Shown piece by piece: positions 10,128 through 17,302 of a stretch of DNA of 51,202 nucleotides. Made by a program: the position numbers and the translations under genes. Source of the stretch: Gemmatimonadetes bacterium 13_1_20CM_4_69_16 (GTDB lineage: Bacteria; Gemmatimonadota; Gemmatimonadetes; Gemmatimonadales; GWC2-71-9); contig MNIR01000030.1 of the NCBI GenBank assembly GCA_001919865.1, forward strand, positions 1-51,202. Reading direction: 5' to 3'. How positions within the stretch are numbered: the stretch's first letter is position 1; the number at the start of each line of letters is the position of its first letter. The notes beneath the pieces were generated by a model. The model did no database searches and had not been told where the DNA came from. It saw only the letters and a program-made list of their open reading frames with translations.

Positions 10128-11170
10128 CAGGCCGCTTCGTCGATGACGCTATAGTCCTGGCGGCGCTGGCGCGGCACGTAACCCGCGTCCGCGATGAGGC
10201 GCTGCATCTCCGGCAGCGTCATGCGCCACGTCGTGCCCGCCGCCGACACCACGTTCTCTTCCATCATGAGCGAACCGAAGTCGTTCGCCCCGAACCGCAG
10301 GGCGACCTGTCCGATCTTCGGGCCCATCGTCACCCACGAGGCCTGGATGTTCGGCACGTTGTCGAGCACGATGCGCGCGATCGCCTGGGTGCGGAGGTAG
10401 GTGACCGCATCGGTCTTGGGCAAGTGCTCGAGCTCGGTGTGCTCCGGTTGCAGCGGCCAACAAATGAACGCGGTGAAGCCGCCGGTGCGTGCCTGAACCT
10501 CCCGGACCCGGAACAGGTGCTCGATGCGGTCGGCGAGCGTCTCGCCCAGGCCGTACATCATCGTCACGGAGGTCTTCAGCCCCAAGCGGTGCGCCGTCTC
10601 CATGACCTCGAGCCAGCGGTCGGCTCCCGCCTTCTTCTTCGCCACTCGGTCGCGGATCTCCTGCACGAGGATCTCGCCCCCGCCGCCCGGGACGGAGTCG
10701 AGCCCAGCGGCTACGAGCTCGCGAATCACTTCCTCGAGCGTCATCCCGAAACGCCCGGCGAAGAAGTCGATCTCCGAGGGCGAGAAGCCGTGGATGTGGA
10801 TCGGGTGATGCCGCTTGATGTAGCGCATCAGGTCGAGGTACCACTCGAACGGGATGTACGGATTGTGGCCCCCCTGGATCAGGATCTGGACGCCGCCCAG
10901 GGCTCGGAGCTCGTCGATCTTCCGGCCGATCTCCTCGAAGGACAGCACGTAGCCCTCGGCGTGCTTGGGGCGTCGGTAAAACGCGCAGAACTTGCAGTCG
11001 GCGACGCACACGTTCGTGTAGTTGATGTTCCGATCGATGATGTACGTGACGACGTTCTCCGCGTGGAGCTTCCAGCGCGCCTGGTCCGCCAGTGCGCCGA
11101 GCTCGAGCAGGGATGCCTGGGCGTACAGCTCGACGGCGGAGCGGAACTCGGAGGAGGCGCGGTCGACCAC
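10127..11170 (-). CDS. mqnC: Dehypoxanthine futalosine cyclase (radical SAM)
   Basis: Third cyclisation step of the futalosine menaquinone pathway, converting dehypoxanthine futalosine to cyclic DHFL. The 347 residues carry a normal CX3CX2C cluster motif (Cys55, Cys59, Cys62 in YTNVCVADCKFCAFYR), followed by GGVQILIQGGHNPYIPFEWY, IHGFSPSEIDFFA and SVPGGGGEIL, all typical of MqnC. CofH of F420 synthesis is the main look-alike, but adjacency to mqnA and mqnE settles the call. I place the start at GTG 11170, two bases after the mqnA stop; the open frame continues upstream but that sequence is mqnA read out of frame. Confidence 0.94.
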   Translation of the reverse strand: MVDRASSEFRSAVELYAQASLLELGALADQARWKLHAENVVTYIIDRNINYTNVCVADCKFCAFYRRPKHAEGYVLSFEEIGRKIDELRALGGVQILIQGGHNPYIPFEWYLDLMRYIKRHHPIHIHGFSPSEIDFFAGRFGMTLEEVIRELVAAGLDSVPGGGGEILVQEIRDRVAKKKAGADRWLEVMETAHRLGLKTSVTMMYGLGETLADRIEHLFRVREVQARTGGFTAFICWPLQPEHTELEHLPKTDAVTYLRTQAIARIVLDNVPNIQASWVTMGPKIGQVALRFGANDFGSLMMEENVVSAAGTTWRMTLPEMQRLIADAGYVPRQRRQDYSVIDEAA

Positions 11171-11172
11171 GG

Positions 11173-11994
11173 TCAGGCCACGTGCAGGAACTGGAGCGAC
11201 GCGTCGGGCACGAGGCCGCGGGCGGCCAGCCGGCGGAAGAAGTCCGTCAGACCGGCGAGGTGCTTCTGGCCAAAGGCATAGTCGAGCCCGGCGAAATAGC
11301 TGCGGCAGTCGGTCATCGCGACGCGTGTCGCGCGCGAGGCCGCATCCGCGAGCAGATCGAGGTGTCCGAGGCCCCAGTCGCGGGACGCGAGTAAGGCCCG
11401 GTGCACTCCCTGGACCGCATGGCGCGGCGCCGCACGGCGCGCCGCCCACACCGCGAACACGAACGGCAGGCCGGTCCACCGCTTCCACTCCTCACCCAGG
11501 TCGTACCGCAGGGCGTAGGCGTGGCGTGCCGCGAGCAGCAGCGCGGGATCGCCGATCACCAGTACCGCATCGTGCGGCAGCCCCGCCAAGTCGTCCAGGT
11601 CGGCGGCTTCCGCCCGCGCCTGCACAAACCGCGGCTGCACGTTCCAGACGTCCCGACACAACAGCTCGAGCAACCGCACCGAGGTACGCGACGACGCGGT
11701 CAGCAGCACCGTCGCCTGATCCAGCTCGGCCGCCGCACGCTTGGAGAAGAGGGCGACGCTCCGCACCGGCCCGTCGCATGAGATCGCCAGGTCCGGGAGG
11801 AGGACGTAATCCTTCGCGTTGCGGGCGTACTCCACGGCGCTCACGACGCTCACGTCCAGCTCCCCCGCGGCGAGCAGATCGTTGAGCTCCGATGGCGTGC
11901 CGGTCACGAGGTCGGCCGCAAGCGGGGTGATGCGGCGGTCGATGGCGCCGTACACCGGGTAGCAGTTGATGTAGCCGATCCGGCCGACTCTCAT
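11173..11994 (-). CDS. mqnA: Chorismate dehydratase (futalosine menaquinone pathway)
   Basis: MqnA dehydrates chorismate to 3-[(1-carboxyvinyl)oxy]benzoate, the first committed step of the futalosine pathway. The 273-residue protein has the periplasmic-binding-protein-like fold: RVGRIGYINCYPVYGAI at the start, TGTPSELNDLLAAGELDVSVVSAVEYA, a Ser/Thr-rich ligand loop LLTASSRTSVRLLELL, and DAVLVIGDPALL. It lies between mqnE and mqnC. The ATG at 11994 is overlapped (ATGA) by a seven-codon mini-ORF, and the 100-nt upstream gap forms three abutting hairpins. Confidence 0.94.
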   Translation of the reverse strand: MRVGRIGYINCYPVYGAIDRRITPLAADLVTGTPSELNDLLAAGELDVSVVSAVEYARNAKDYVLLPDLAISCDGPVRSVALFSKRAAAELDQATVLLTASSRTSVRLLELLCRDVWNVQPRFVQARAEAADLDDLAGLPHDAVLVIGDPALLLAARHAYALRYDLGEEWKRWTGLPFVFAVWAARRAAPRHAVQGVHRALLASRDWGLGHLDLLADAASRATRVAMTDCRSYFAGLDYAFGQKHLAGLTDFFRRLAARGLVPDASLQFLHVA

Positions 11995-12014
11995 TCCACC
12001 CGCCCCATGCGCAT
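11991..12014 (-). other. Seven-codon mini-ORF overlapping the mqnA start
   Basis: ATG at 12014 followed by six sense codons and TGA at 11993-11991 encodes MRMGRVE. The stop overlaps the mqnA ATG as ATGA, the geometry of translational coupling. The peptide resembles the MqnA N-terminus (MRVGRIG). Upstream, TGGAG could serve as ribosome-binding site, but its GG lies in the 3' arm of the hairpin at 12017-12032. Whether it is translated is unknown. Confidence 0.35.
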
Positions 12015-12016
12015 CT

Positions 12017-12091
12017 CCAGGCTGGCGCCTGGGCTCGGCACGACACTGCCCTTAAGGGCAGTGCATCGCCGAGCACACCCTTCGGGGTGTG
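12017..12091. other. Three abutting hairpins in the mqnE-mqnA gap (candidate structured leader)
   Basis: Stem 1 pairs CCAGGC (12017-12022) with GCCTGG (12027-12032). Stem 2 pairs GCTCGGC (12033-12039) with GCCGAGC (12068-12074) and, after a 4x4 internal loop, CACTGCCC (12044-12051) with GGGCAGTG (12056-12063) around a TTAA loop. Stem 3 pairs CACACCC (12074-12080) with GGGTGTG (12085-12091) around TTCG. The stems tile the region with almost no unpaired base between them. No T-run follows on either strand, so an intrinsic terminator is unlikely. It may be a regulatory leader for mqnA, an mRNA stability element, or a palindromic repeat. Confidence 0.75.
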
Positions 12092-12094
12092 TAC

Positions 12095-13342
12095 TCATTC
12101 GGACCCATCCACTGCAGAGAGCACCGGCAGGCTGCGTTGACCCCGGGCGCGAGCCTTGGCGCGATGGGAGATCTGGAACGCCGGTCCTTCGGGGCCCTGC
12201 GGTCTCACCGCGGGCTCAGCAGGCACCCAATCCTCGAAGGTACGCACCGTGTGGTACAGCGAGTCGCGCTCGGCCGGCTCCTTGCCCGCGCCGCGAATCA
12301 ATGAGACGACCTGATCGTAGCCGAGCCACATCGGCGTGCCCGCGCCCGCCTCGTGGTAAACCCGCTCGAACACCACGGTCCCCTCGAGGTCGTCGCAGCC
12401 GAAGGTGAGGGCTACCTGGGAGATGAACGGGGTCACCATGGGCCAGTGGGTCTTGACGTGCGGGATGTTGTCGAGCACGAGCCGTCCCACGGCGATGTTC
12501 TTCAGGTCGTCGAACCCGGTCGTCGCCGTGCCGGTGCGTCCCAGCGTCTCCCCCAGCTCGTTGTGGTCGGGGTGATAGGCGAGCGGGATGTAGGTGAGGA
12601 ACCCGCCGGTCTCGTCCTGAAGCGCGCGGAGCGCGAGCAGATGATCCACCCGGTCCGCCATCGTCTCCACATGGCCGTACAGCATCGTACAGTTGGACGG
12701 GATACCCAGCCGATGCGCCTCCCGGTGCACGGCAAGCCATTCCTCGCCCGACAGCTTCTTGTCCGCAATGGTGGCGCGGGCCGCGGGGCTGAACACTTCG
12801 GCGCCGCCTCCGGGGAGGCTCGTGACGCCCGCCTCGCGCATCGCCACGAGGACGTCCCGCACGCTGCTGTGCTCGAGGCGCGCGAGGTGCGCCACCTCGA
12901 CGGCCGTGAGCGCCTTGATGTGGACCCCGGGGTGCCGCTGTTGCAGGCCGCGGAACATGTCGAGGTAGTACGCCAGGCGCAGCTTCGGGTGCAGCCCGCC
13001 GACGATGTGGAATTCGCGAGTCGGGTTGTCGCGCGCGGCATCGGCTTCGGCGAACACCTCCTCGAGGCTCCGCGTGTACGCCCCCGCCTCCCGCGGCATG
13101 CGCGCGAACGAGCAGAAGACGCAGGTGTTGCGCAGCACGCAGACGTTCGTGGGATTGATGTGCTGGTTCGCTGCGAAGTGCACCCGGTCGGCGTTCAGCC
13201 GGCGGTTGGCGCTGTCCGCGAGCCGACCGAGGGTCAGGAGGTCCGGCGAGTTGAAGAGCTCAAGCGCGTCGTCGCGCGTGAGCCTTTGGTTGCGCGCGAC
13301 CTTGACCGCGATCGGTTGGAGCGCCGGGTCCTGGGCGGTCAT
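12095..13342 (-). CDS. mqnE: Aminofutalosine synthase (radical SAM)
   Basis: MqnE joins the MqnA product to the SAM-derived adenosyl group to make aminofutalosine. The 415-residue protein shows INPTNVCVL, HIVGGLHPKLRLAYYLDM, SLPGGGAEVFSP, TMLYGHVETMADRVDH and a long match to the family through GYDQVVSLIRGAGKEPAERD. The iron-sulfur loop reads Cys68-x5-Cys74-x2-Cys77 instead of CX3CX2C. The last 40 or so residues are a polar tail beyond the usual end. The ATG at 13342 follows fabF by 16 nt. Only mqnA, mqnC and mqnE of the pathway lie here; mqnB and mqnD must be elsewhere. Confidence 0.92.
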   Translation of the reverse strand: MTAQDPALQPIAVKVARNQRLTRDDALELFNSPDLLTLGRLADSANRRLNADRVHFAANQHINPTNVCVLRNTCVFCSFARMPREAGAYTRSLEEVFAEADAARDNPTREFHIVGGLHPKLRLAYYLDMFRGLQQRHPGVHIKALTAVEVAHLARLEHSSVRDVLVAMREAGVTSLPGGGAEVFSPAARATIADKKLSGEEWLAVHREAHRLGIPSNCTMLYGHVETMADRVDHLLALRALQDETGGFLTYIPLAYHPDHNELGETLGRTGTATTGFDDLKNIAVGRLVLDNIPHVKTHWPMVTPFISQVALTFGCDDLEGTVVFERVYHEAGAGTPMWLGYDQVVSLIRGAGKEPAERDSLYHTVRTFEDWVPAEPAVRPQGPEGPAFQISHRAKARARGQRSLPVLSAVDGSE

Positions 13343-13358
13343 GGGAGTCGCAATTGCA

Positions 13359-14477
13359 TCACGCCGCCCGCCGGATCGCCAACGTCACGTTGTGCCCGCC
13401 GAACCCGAAGGAGTTCGAGAGCGCCACCTCCACGTGCCGCTTCACGGCCTTGTTCGGGGCGGAGTCGAGATCGCAGGCCGGGTCGGGGGTGAACTGGTTG
13501 ATGGTGGGCGGCACAACGCCGGTCTGGACGACGAGCGCGCACACCGCTGCCTCGAGCGCGCCGGCAGCGCCCAGCAGGTGACCGGTCATGGATTTGGTAG
13601 AGCCGAAGATCAACTTGCGCGCCTGCGCCCCGAACACAGTCTTCACCGCCGCCGTCTCGGCGGCATCGCCGTGCGGCGTCGACGTGCCGTGCGCGTTGAT
13701 GTACCCCACGTCGCCGGGCTGCACCGCCGCGTCCCGCATCGCGAGCCGCATCGCGTCTTGGGCGCCGGAGCCGTCCGGGGCCGGCGCGGTGATGTGGTAC
13801 GCATCCGCCGTCATACCGTAGCCCGCGACTTCGGCGTAGATCTTCGCGCCGCGCTGCCTGGCGTGCTCCCACTCCTCCAGGATCAGCACCGCGGCACCGT
13901 CGCCCATAACGAAGCCGTCGCGGTCCTTGTCGAAGGGGCGGCTGGCCGTCTGTGGGTCGTCGTTGCGCTCGGACAGCGCCTTCATGTTGGCGAAACTCGC
14001 CACCGCGAGCGGGGTGATTGCCGCCTCGGCGCCGCCCGCGATCATGATGTCGGCCTGGTCGTTGCGGATCAGATCGAGGGCGTCGCCCACGCTATGGGCA
14101 GACGAGGCGCACGCCGACACCGTGCAGTAGTTGGGCCCCTTCGCGCCGTAGCGCATCGAGATGAGCGCCGCGGCGACATTCGGCATGTACATCGGGACGA
14201 AGAACGGCGAGACGCGGCTCGGCCCCTTCTCAAACAGCGCGCGGCAGGCGAACTGCGCGAACAGGTCGAAGCGGCGGACCTCCTTCTTGTCCATGTACTG
14301 CGCCGGGTTGAACGCCTTCACCTCGCAGGCGAACTTCACGGGGCTCCGCGCGGGGTCGAACCGCGTGATCGGGCCCGCGCCCGAGCGGCCGGCGATGAGG
14401 CCCTCCCAGGTGCTCGAGACGCTCGTTCCCAGCGGGGTCACGACCCCCAGGCCCGTGATCGCCACCCGACGCCGCAT
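13359..14477 (-). CDS. fabF: 3-oxoacyl-ACP synthase II (FabF) with an internal in-frame deletion
   Basis: Beta-ketoacyl-ACP synthase of fatty acid elongation. The catalytic triad is present: Cys123 (TVSACASSAHSVGD), His263 (NAHGTSTP) and His300 (TKSMTGHLLGAAG, with Lys295). At 372 residues it is about 41 shorter than normal FabF. The loss is localised: DLFAQFACRA runs straight into LFEKGPSRVSPFFVPM around residue 79, where FabF proteins normally have a helix, a beta strand and the GSGIGG loop. The reading frame is kept. Whether the shortened protein folds is doubtful; a real deletion or an assembly loss are both possible. ATG 14477 lies four bases after acpP. Confidence 0.88.
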   Translation of the reverse strand: MRRRVAITGLGVVTPLGTSVSSTWEGLIAGRSGAGPITRFDPARSPVKFACEVKAFNPAQYMDKKEVRRFDLFAQFACRALFEKGPSRVSPFFVPMYMPNVAAALISMRYGAKGPNYCTVSACASSAHSVGDALDLIRNDQADIMIAGGAEAAITPLAVASFANMKALSERNDDPQTASRPFDKDRDGFVMGDGAAVLILEEWEHARQRGAKIYAEVAGYGMTADAYHITAPAPDGSGAQDAMRLAMRDAAVQPGDVGYINAHGTSTPHGDAAETAAVKTVFGAQARKLIFGSTKSMTGHLLGAAGALEAAVCALVVQTGVVPPTINQFTPDPACDLDSAPNKAVKRHVEVALSNSFGFGGHNVTLAIRRAA

Positions 14478-14481
14478 CGCG

Positions 14482-14733
14482 CTATTTCCCCATCTTCTCG
14501 TGCAGGTACTGCATCGCCTGCCCCACGGTGCGGAGCTTCTCGGCCTCCTCGTCGGGGATGTCGATGTCGAATTCCTTCTCGAAGGCCATCACCAGCTCAA
14601 CGGTGTCGAGGCTGTCGGCGCCGAGGTCCTCCATGAAACTCGCGTCGGACGTGAGCTTGTCGCGCTCCACGCCCAGCTCTTCGACGATGATGTCCTTGAC
14701 CTTCTCTTCGAGCTGCTTCATTTCCATTGCCAT
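14482..14733 (-). CDS. acpP: Acyl carrier protein
   Basis: An 83-residue acidic carrier of fatty acyl chains. The phosphopantetheine attachment site is Ser41 in the motif [18 protein letters not shown] chose ATG 14733, giving [20 protein letters not shown], because GAGGT lies seven bases upstream and the longer frame has no homology. It sits between fabG and fabF as in many fab clusters. Confidence 0.97.
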   Translation of the reverse strand: MAMEMKQLEEKVKDIIVEELGVERDKLTSDASFMEDLGADSLDTVELVMAFEKEFDIDIPDEEAEKLRTVGQAMQYLHEKMGK

Positions 14734-14764
14734 GGGTGACCTCAAGGGAGGTGTGGGAAATGGG

Positions 14765-15502
14765 TCACAGTACCATCCCGCCGTCGACGACCAGGAGCTG
14801 CCCCGTAATGTAGCTGGCGAAGTCGGAGGCGAGAAAGAGCACGGCGGCGGCCACATCCTGGCCCTGGCCCAGCCGCCCCAGCGGGATTGCCTTGATCAGT
14901 GCCTCCCGCGCCTCGGCGCTGATGCCGCGCGTCAGCTCGGTGTCGATGAACCCCGGCGCCACGGCGTTCACCAGGACCTTGCGCGAGGCAAGCTCCTTGG
15001 ACACCGCCTTCGTGAACCCGATGAGGCCCGCCTTCGAGGCGGTGTAGTTCGCCTGGCCTTTGTTGCCGGCGATCCCCACGACGCTCGTGATGTTGATGAT
15101 CCGACCCCAGCGCCGCTTGATCATCCCGCGGGCGGCGTGCTTCGTCATCAGGAAGGCGCCCTTGAGGTTGGTGTCGAGCACGGTGTTCCAGTCGTCTTCG
15201 TTGATGCGGAACAACAGGTTATCCCGCGTGGTGCCCGCGTTGTTCACGAGCACGTCGATCTGCTCGAATTCCTGCTCGATCGTCGCGACCGCCTGCTCTA
15301 CCTGTGCCGCCTCGGCGACGTCGCACGCGTAGCCGCGCGCCCCGTCGCCGAGCGACCGCGCCGCCTCCTGGGCGCGAGTCCCATCGCGGCCCAGGACCGC
15401 CACCTTCGCCCCCGCCCGCGCCAGCGCCTGCGCGATGGCGTAGCCGATGCCCCGACTGCCCCCGGTCACGAGAGCGACCTTCCCTTTCAGGTCTATCTTC
15501 AC
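14765..15502 (-). CDS. fabG: 3-oxoacyl-ACP reductase
   Basis: NADPH-dependent reduction of 3-oxoacyl-ACP in fatty acid elongation. A 245-residue classical SDR: cofactor motif GGSRGIG at 14-20, VLVNNAG at 84-90, catalytic Ser140, Tyr153 and Lys157 (ANYTASKAG), and the C-terminal [14 protein letters not shown]. Unlike fabF, fabD and the upstream SDR, it is complete. The start is GTG 15502, 19 nt after the fabD stop. Confidence 0.97.
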   Translation of the reverse strand: MKIDLKGKVALVTGGSRGIGYAIAQALARAGAKVAVLGRDGTRAQEAARSLGDGARGYACDVAEAAQVEQAVATIEQEFEQIDVLVNNAGTTRDNLLFRINEDDWNTVLDTNLKGAFLMTKHAARGMIKRRWGRIINITSVVGIAGNKGQANYTASKAGLIGFTKAVSKELASRKVLVNAVAPGFIDTELTRGISAEAREALIKAIPLGRLGQGQDVAAAVLFLASDFASYITGQLLVVDGGMVL

Positions 15503-15521
15503 TCCCGCTTCGCCCCCGACG

Positions 15522-16322
15522 TCACTCTGCCTCCATGAAGCGCGTCACCTCATCGGCGGTTCCCAGGGAGGCGACGCTCGCCCCGGGGACGATGCGCTTC
15601 ACACGGACCGCCTCGGCGGTCGCGTTGGCGATCACCGGAAACGCCGGATCGCGAAACGGCGCGCGCTCGAGCGCGACGCGCAGCTGATTCGCCGCCGGGC
15701 CCATCAGGGAGGAATGAAACGCGCCGCTGACTTTCAGGGGAATGACGCGCTTCGCGCCGCGCTCCTTGCAGGCGGCCCCCGCCCGCGCGACGGCCTTCGG
15801 GTCGCCGGAGATGACCGTCTGGTCGGGGGCGTTCAGGTTGGCGGCGACGACTACCTCGCCGCCGGTGGAGGCGGCGCGGCACGCCGCCTCGACCTCGCTG
15901 GTCGCGAGCCCGAGCACCGCGGCCATCGTGCCCGGCCGCTCGGTGCCCGCCTGTTGCATAAGCTCGCCGCGGCGCCGCACCAGCACCGCCGCATCGGTGC
16001 GCGTCAACGCGCCCGCCGTCACGTACGCGGAGTATTCGCCGAGGGAGTGGCCGGCGGCGGCGACGGCGCCGCCGTTCGCCCGCGGCGCCACGACGGCGAA
16101 CACCGCCGCGCTATGTGCGAGGATGGCGGGCTGGGCGTTGTGAGTCGCCGTCAGCTCCTGTTCCGGTCCCTCGAACATCAGCCGGCTGAGGCCGAAGCCG
16201 AGTGCCTCGTCGATCGCGTGGAACGTGTCCCGCGCCGCCGGGAACCGCTCGGCCAGGTCCTTGCCCATCCCGACTTTTTGAGCGCCCTGCCCGGGGCAGA
16301 GCCACGCCGTGGCAGCTACCAC
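15522..16322 (-). CDS. fabD: Malonyl-CoA:ACP transacylase (FabD) with an internal in-frame deletion
   Basis: FabD loads malonate onto ACP. The N-terminus AWLCPGQGAQKVGMG, nucleophile Ser93 (AGHSLGEYSAY), the Arg in VRRRGELMQQA and His203 (SGAFHSSLM) are intact. The product is only 266 residues against about 310 usual. After FPVIANATAEAVR (residue 240) it jumps to VKRIVPGASVASLGTADEV, skipping about 45 residues that normally contain the SPVRW/NPVQW motif with the oxyanion glutamine/arginine region and the EVGPG loop. The frame is kept. The start is GTG 16322, overlapping the fabH stop by seven bases. Confidence 0.88.
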   Translation of the reverse strand: MVAATAWLCPGQGAQKVGMGKDLAERFPAARDTFHAIDEALGFGLSRLMFEGPEQELTATHNAQPAILAHSAAVFAVVAPRANGGAVAAAGHSLGEYSAYVTAGALTRTDAAVLVRRRGELMQQAGTERPGTMAAVLGLATSEVEAACRAASTGGEVVVAANLNAPDQTVISGDPKAVARAGAACKERGAKRVIPLKVSGAFHSSLMGPAANQLRVALERAPFRDPAFPVIANATAEAVRVKRIVPGASVASLGTADEVTRFMEAE

Positions 16323-17302
16323 TGCACCACCGTGCTCGCCCAGGTGAAGCCCGCGCCGAAGGCGCAGAACATCAGCTTCATGCCCGGTTGGACCCGCCCG
16401 CACCGGACCGCCTCGTCCAGCGCGATCGCGACGGACGCCGCCGACGTGTTGCCGAAGCGGTCCACATTGACGTACACCTTGTCCATCGGGAGGCCCGCGT
16501 GCTTCGCCGTCGCCTCGATGATCCGGATGTTGGCCTGGTGGGGGATGAGGAGATCGATGTCGCCGGCCGCGAGGCCCGCGCGGGCCAGCGCCTTGTCGCA
16601 AGCGTCCGCCATCGAGAGGACGGCGGCCTTGAATACCTCGCGGCCCGCCATCTTGATGTAGTAGGAATGGTCCTTGAGGAGCGCCTCGTCGGGCGGGTGC
16701 GCGGCGCCGCCGCCCGGGCGATACAGCAGCTCGGCGAGCGTGCCGTCGGATTTCATGTAACTCGACAGGATCCCACGGCCGGTGGTGCCGCGGCGGACGA
16801 TCGTGGCCCCCGCGCCGTCGCCGAACAACACCGCGGTCGTCCGGTCCGTCCAATCCATGATGCTGGTGAGCTTCTCGGAGGCGACCACCAGCACGTGCTC
16901 GGCCTGCTCGGCGGCGACGAGCCCTTCCGCGACGTTCAGCGCGTACAGGAACCCGGTGCACGCCGCGCCGACGTCGAACGCGGCGGCGTTCTTGGCGCCG
17001 AGGATCGCCTGGAGGTCGCACGCCTGGGAGGGGAGCAGCCGGTCCGGCGAGCAGGTGGCGACCACGACCGCTTGCACGTCGAGCGCGGTCAGCTCGGTGT
17101 CCGCGAGGACCTGCTCGGCGGCGGCCTTGGCCATGCAGGCGTTCGACTCGTCGGCGCCGGCCACGCGGCGCTCGCGGATCCCCGTGCGCTCCCGGATCCA
17201 TTGGTCCGACGTGTCCAGCATCTTCGAGAATTCGTCATTCGTGAGCACGCGCTTCGGGGTGTAGCTGCCCGTGCCCCACAATTCCGCGATCGGCCGCCTC
17301 AT
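16316..17302 (-). CDS. fabH: 3-oxoacyl-ACP synthase III
   Basis: Starts fatty acid synthesis by condensing an acyl-CoA with malonyl-ACP. The 328-residue protein is full length, with Cys115 (DVGAACTGFLYAL), His255 (LLIPHQANIRI) and Asn285 (RFGNTSAASV) as catalytic triad, and GTGSYTPKRVLTNDEF at the start. The ATG at 17302 overlaps the plsX stop as ATGA. The order rpmF-plsX-fabH-fabD-fabG-acpP-fabF is the classic fatty acid cluster. Confidence 0.97.
   Translation of the reverse strand: MRRPIAELWGTGSYTPKRVLTNDEFSKMLDTSDQWIRERTGIRERRVAGADESNACMAKAAAEQVLADTELTALDVQAVVVATCSPDRLLPSQACDLQAILGAKNAAAFDVGAACTGFLYALNVAEGLVAAEQAEHVLVVASEKLTSIMDWTDRTTAVLFGDGAGATIVRRGTTGRGILSSYMKSDGTLAELLYRPGGGAAHPPDEALLKDHSYYIKMAGREVFKAAVLSMADACDKALARAGLAAGDIDLLIPHQANIRIIEATAKHAGLPMDKVYVNVDRFGNTSAASVAIALDEAVRCGRVQPGMKLMFCAFGAGFTWASTVVQW

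Noticed and set aside
10127-11170. F420 synthesis protein CofH
   Set aside because: MqnC and CofH are similar radical SAM enzymes, but adjacency to mqnA and mqnE and the HGFSPSEIDFF region favour MqnC.
12074-12091. Intrinsic terminator at the TTCG hairpin after mqnE
   Set aside because: There is no T-run on the coding strand after the stem, and another stem begins at once; a structured leader or repeat fits better.
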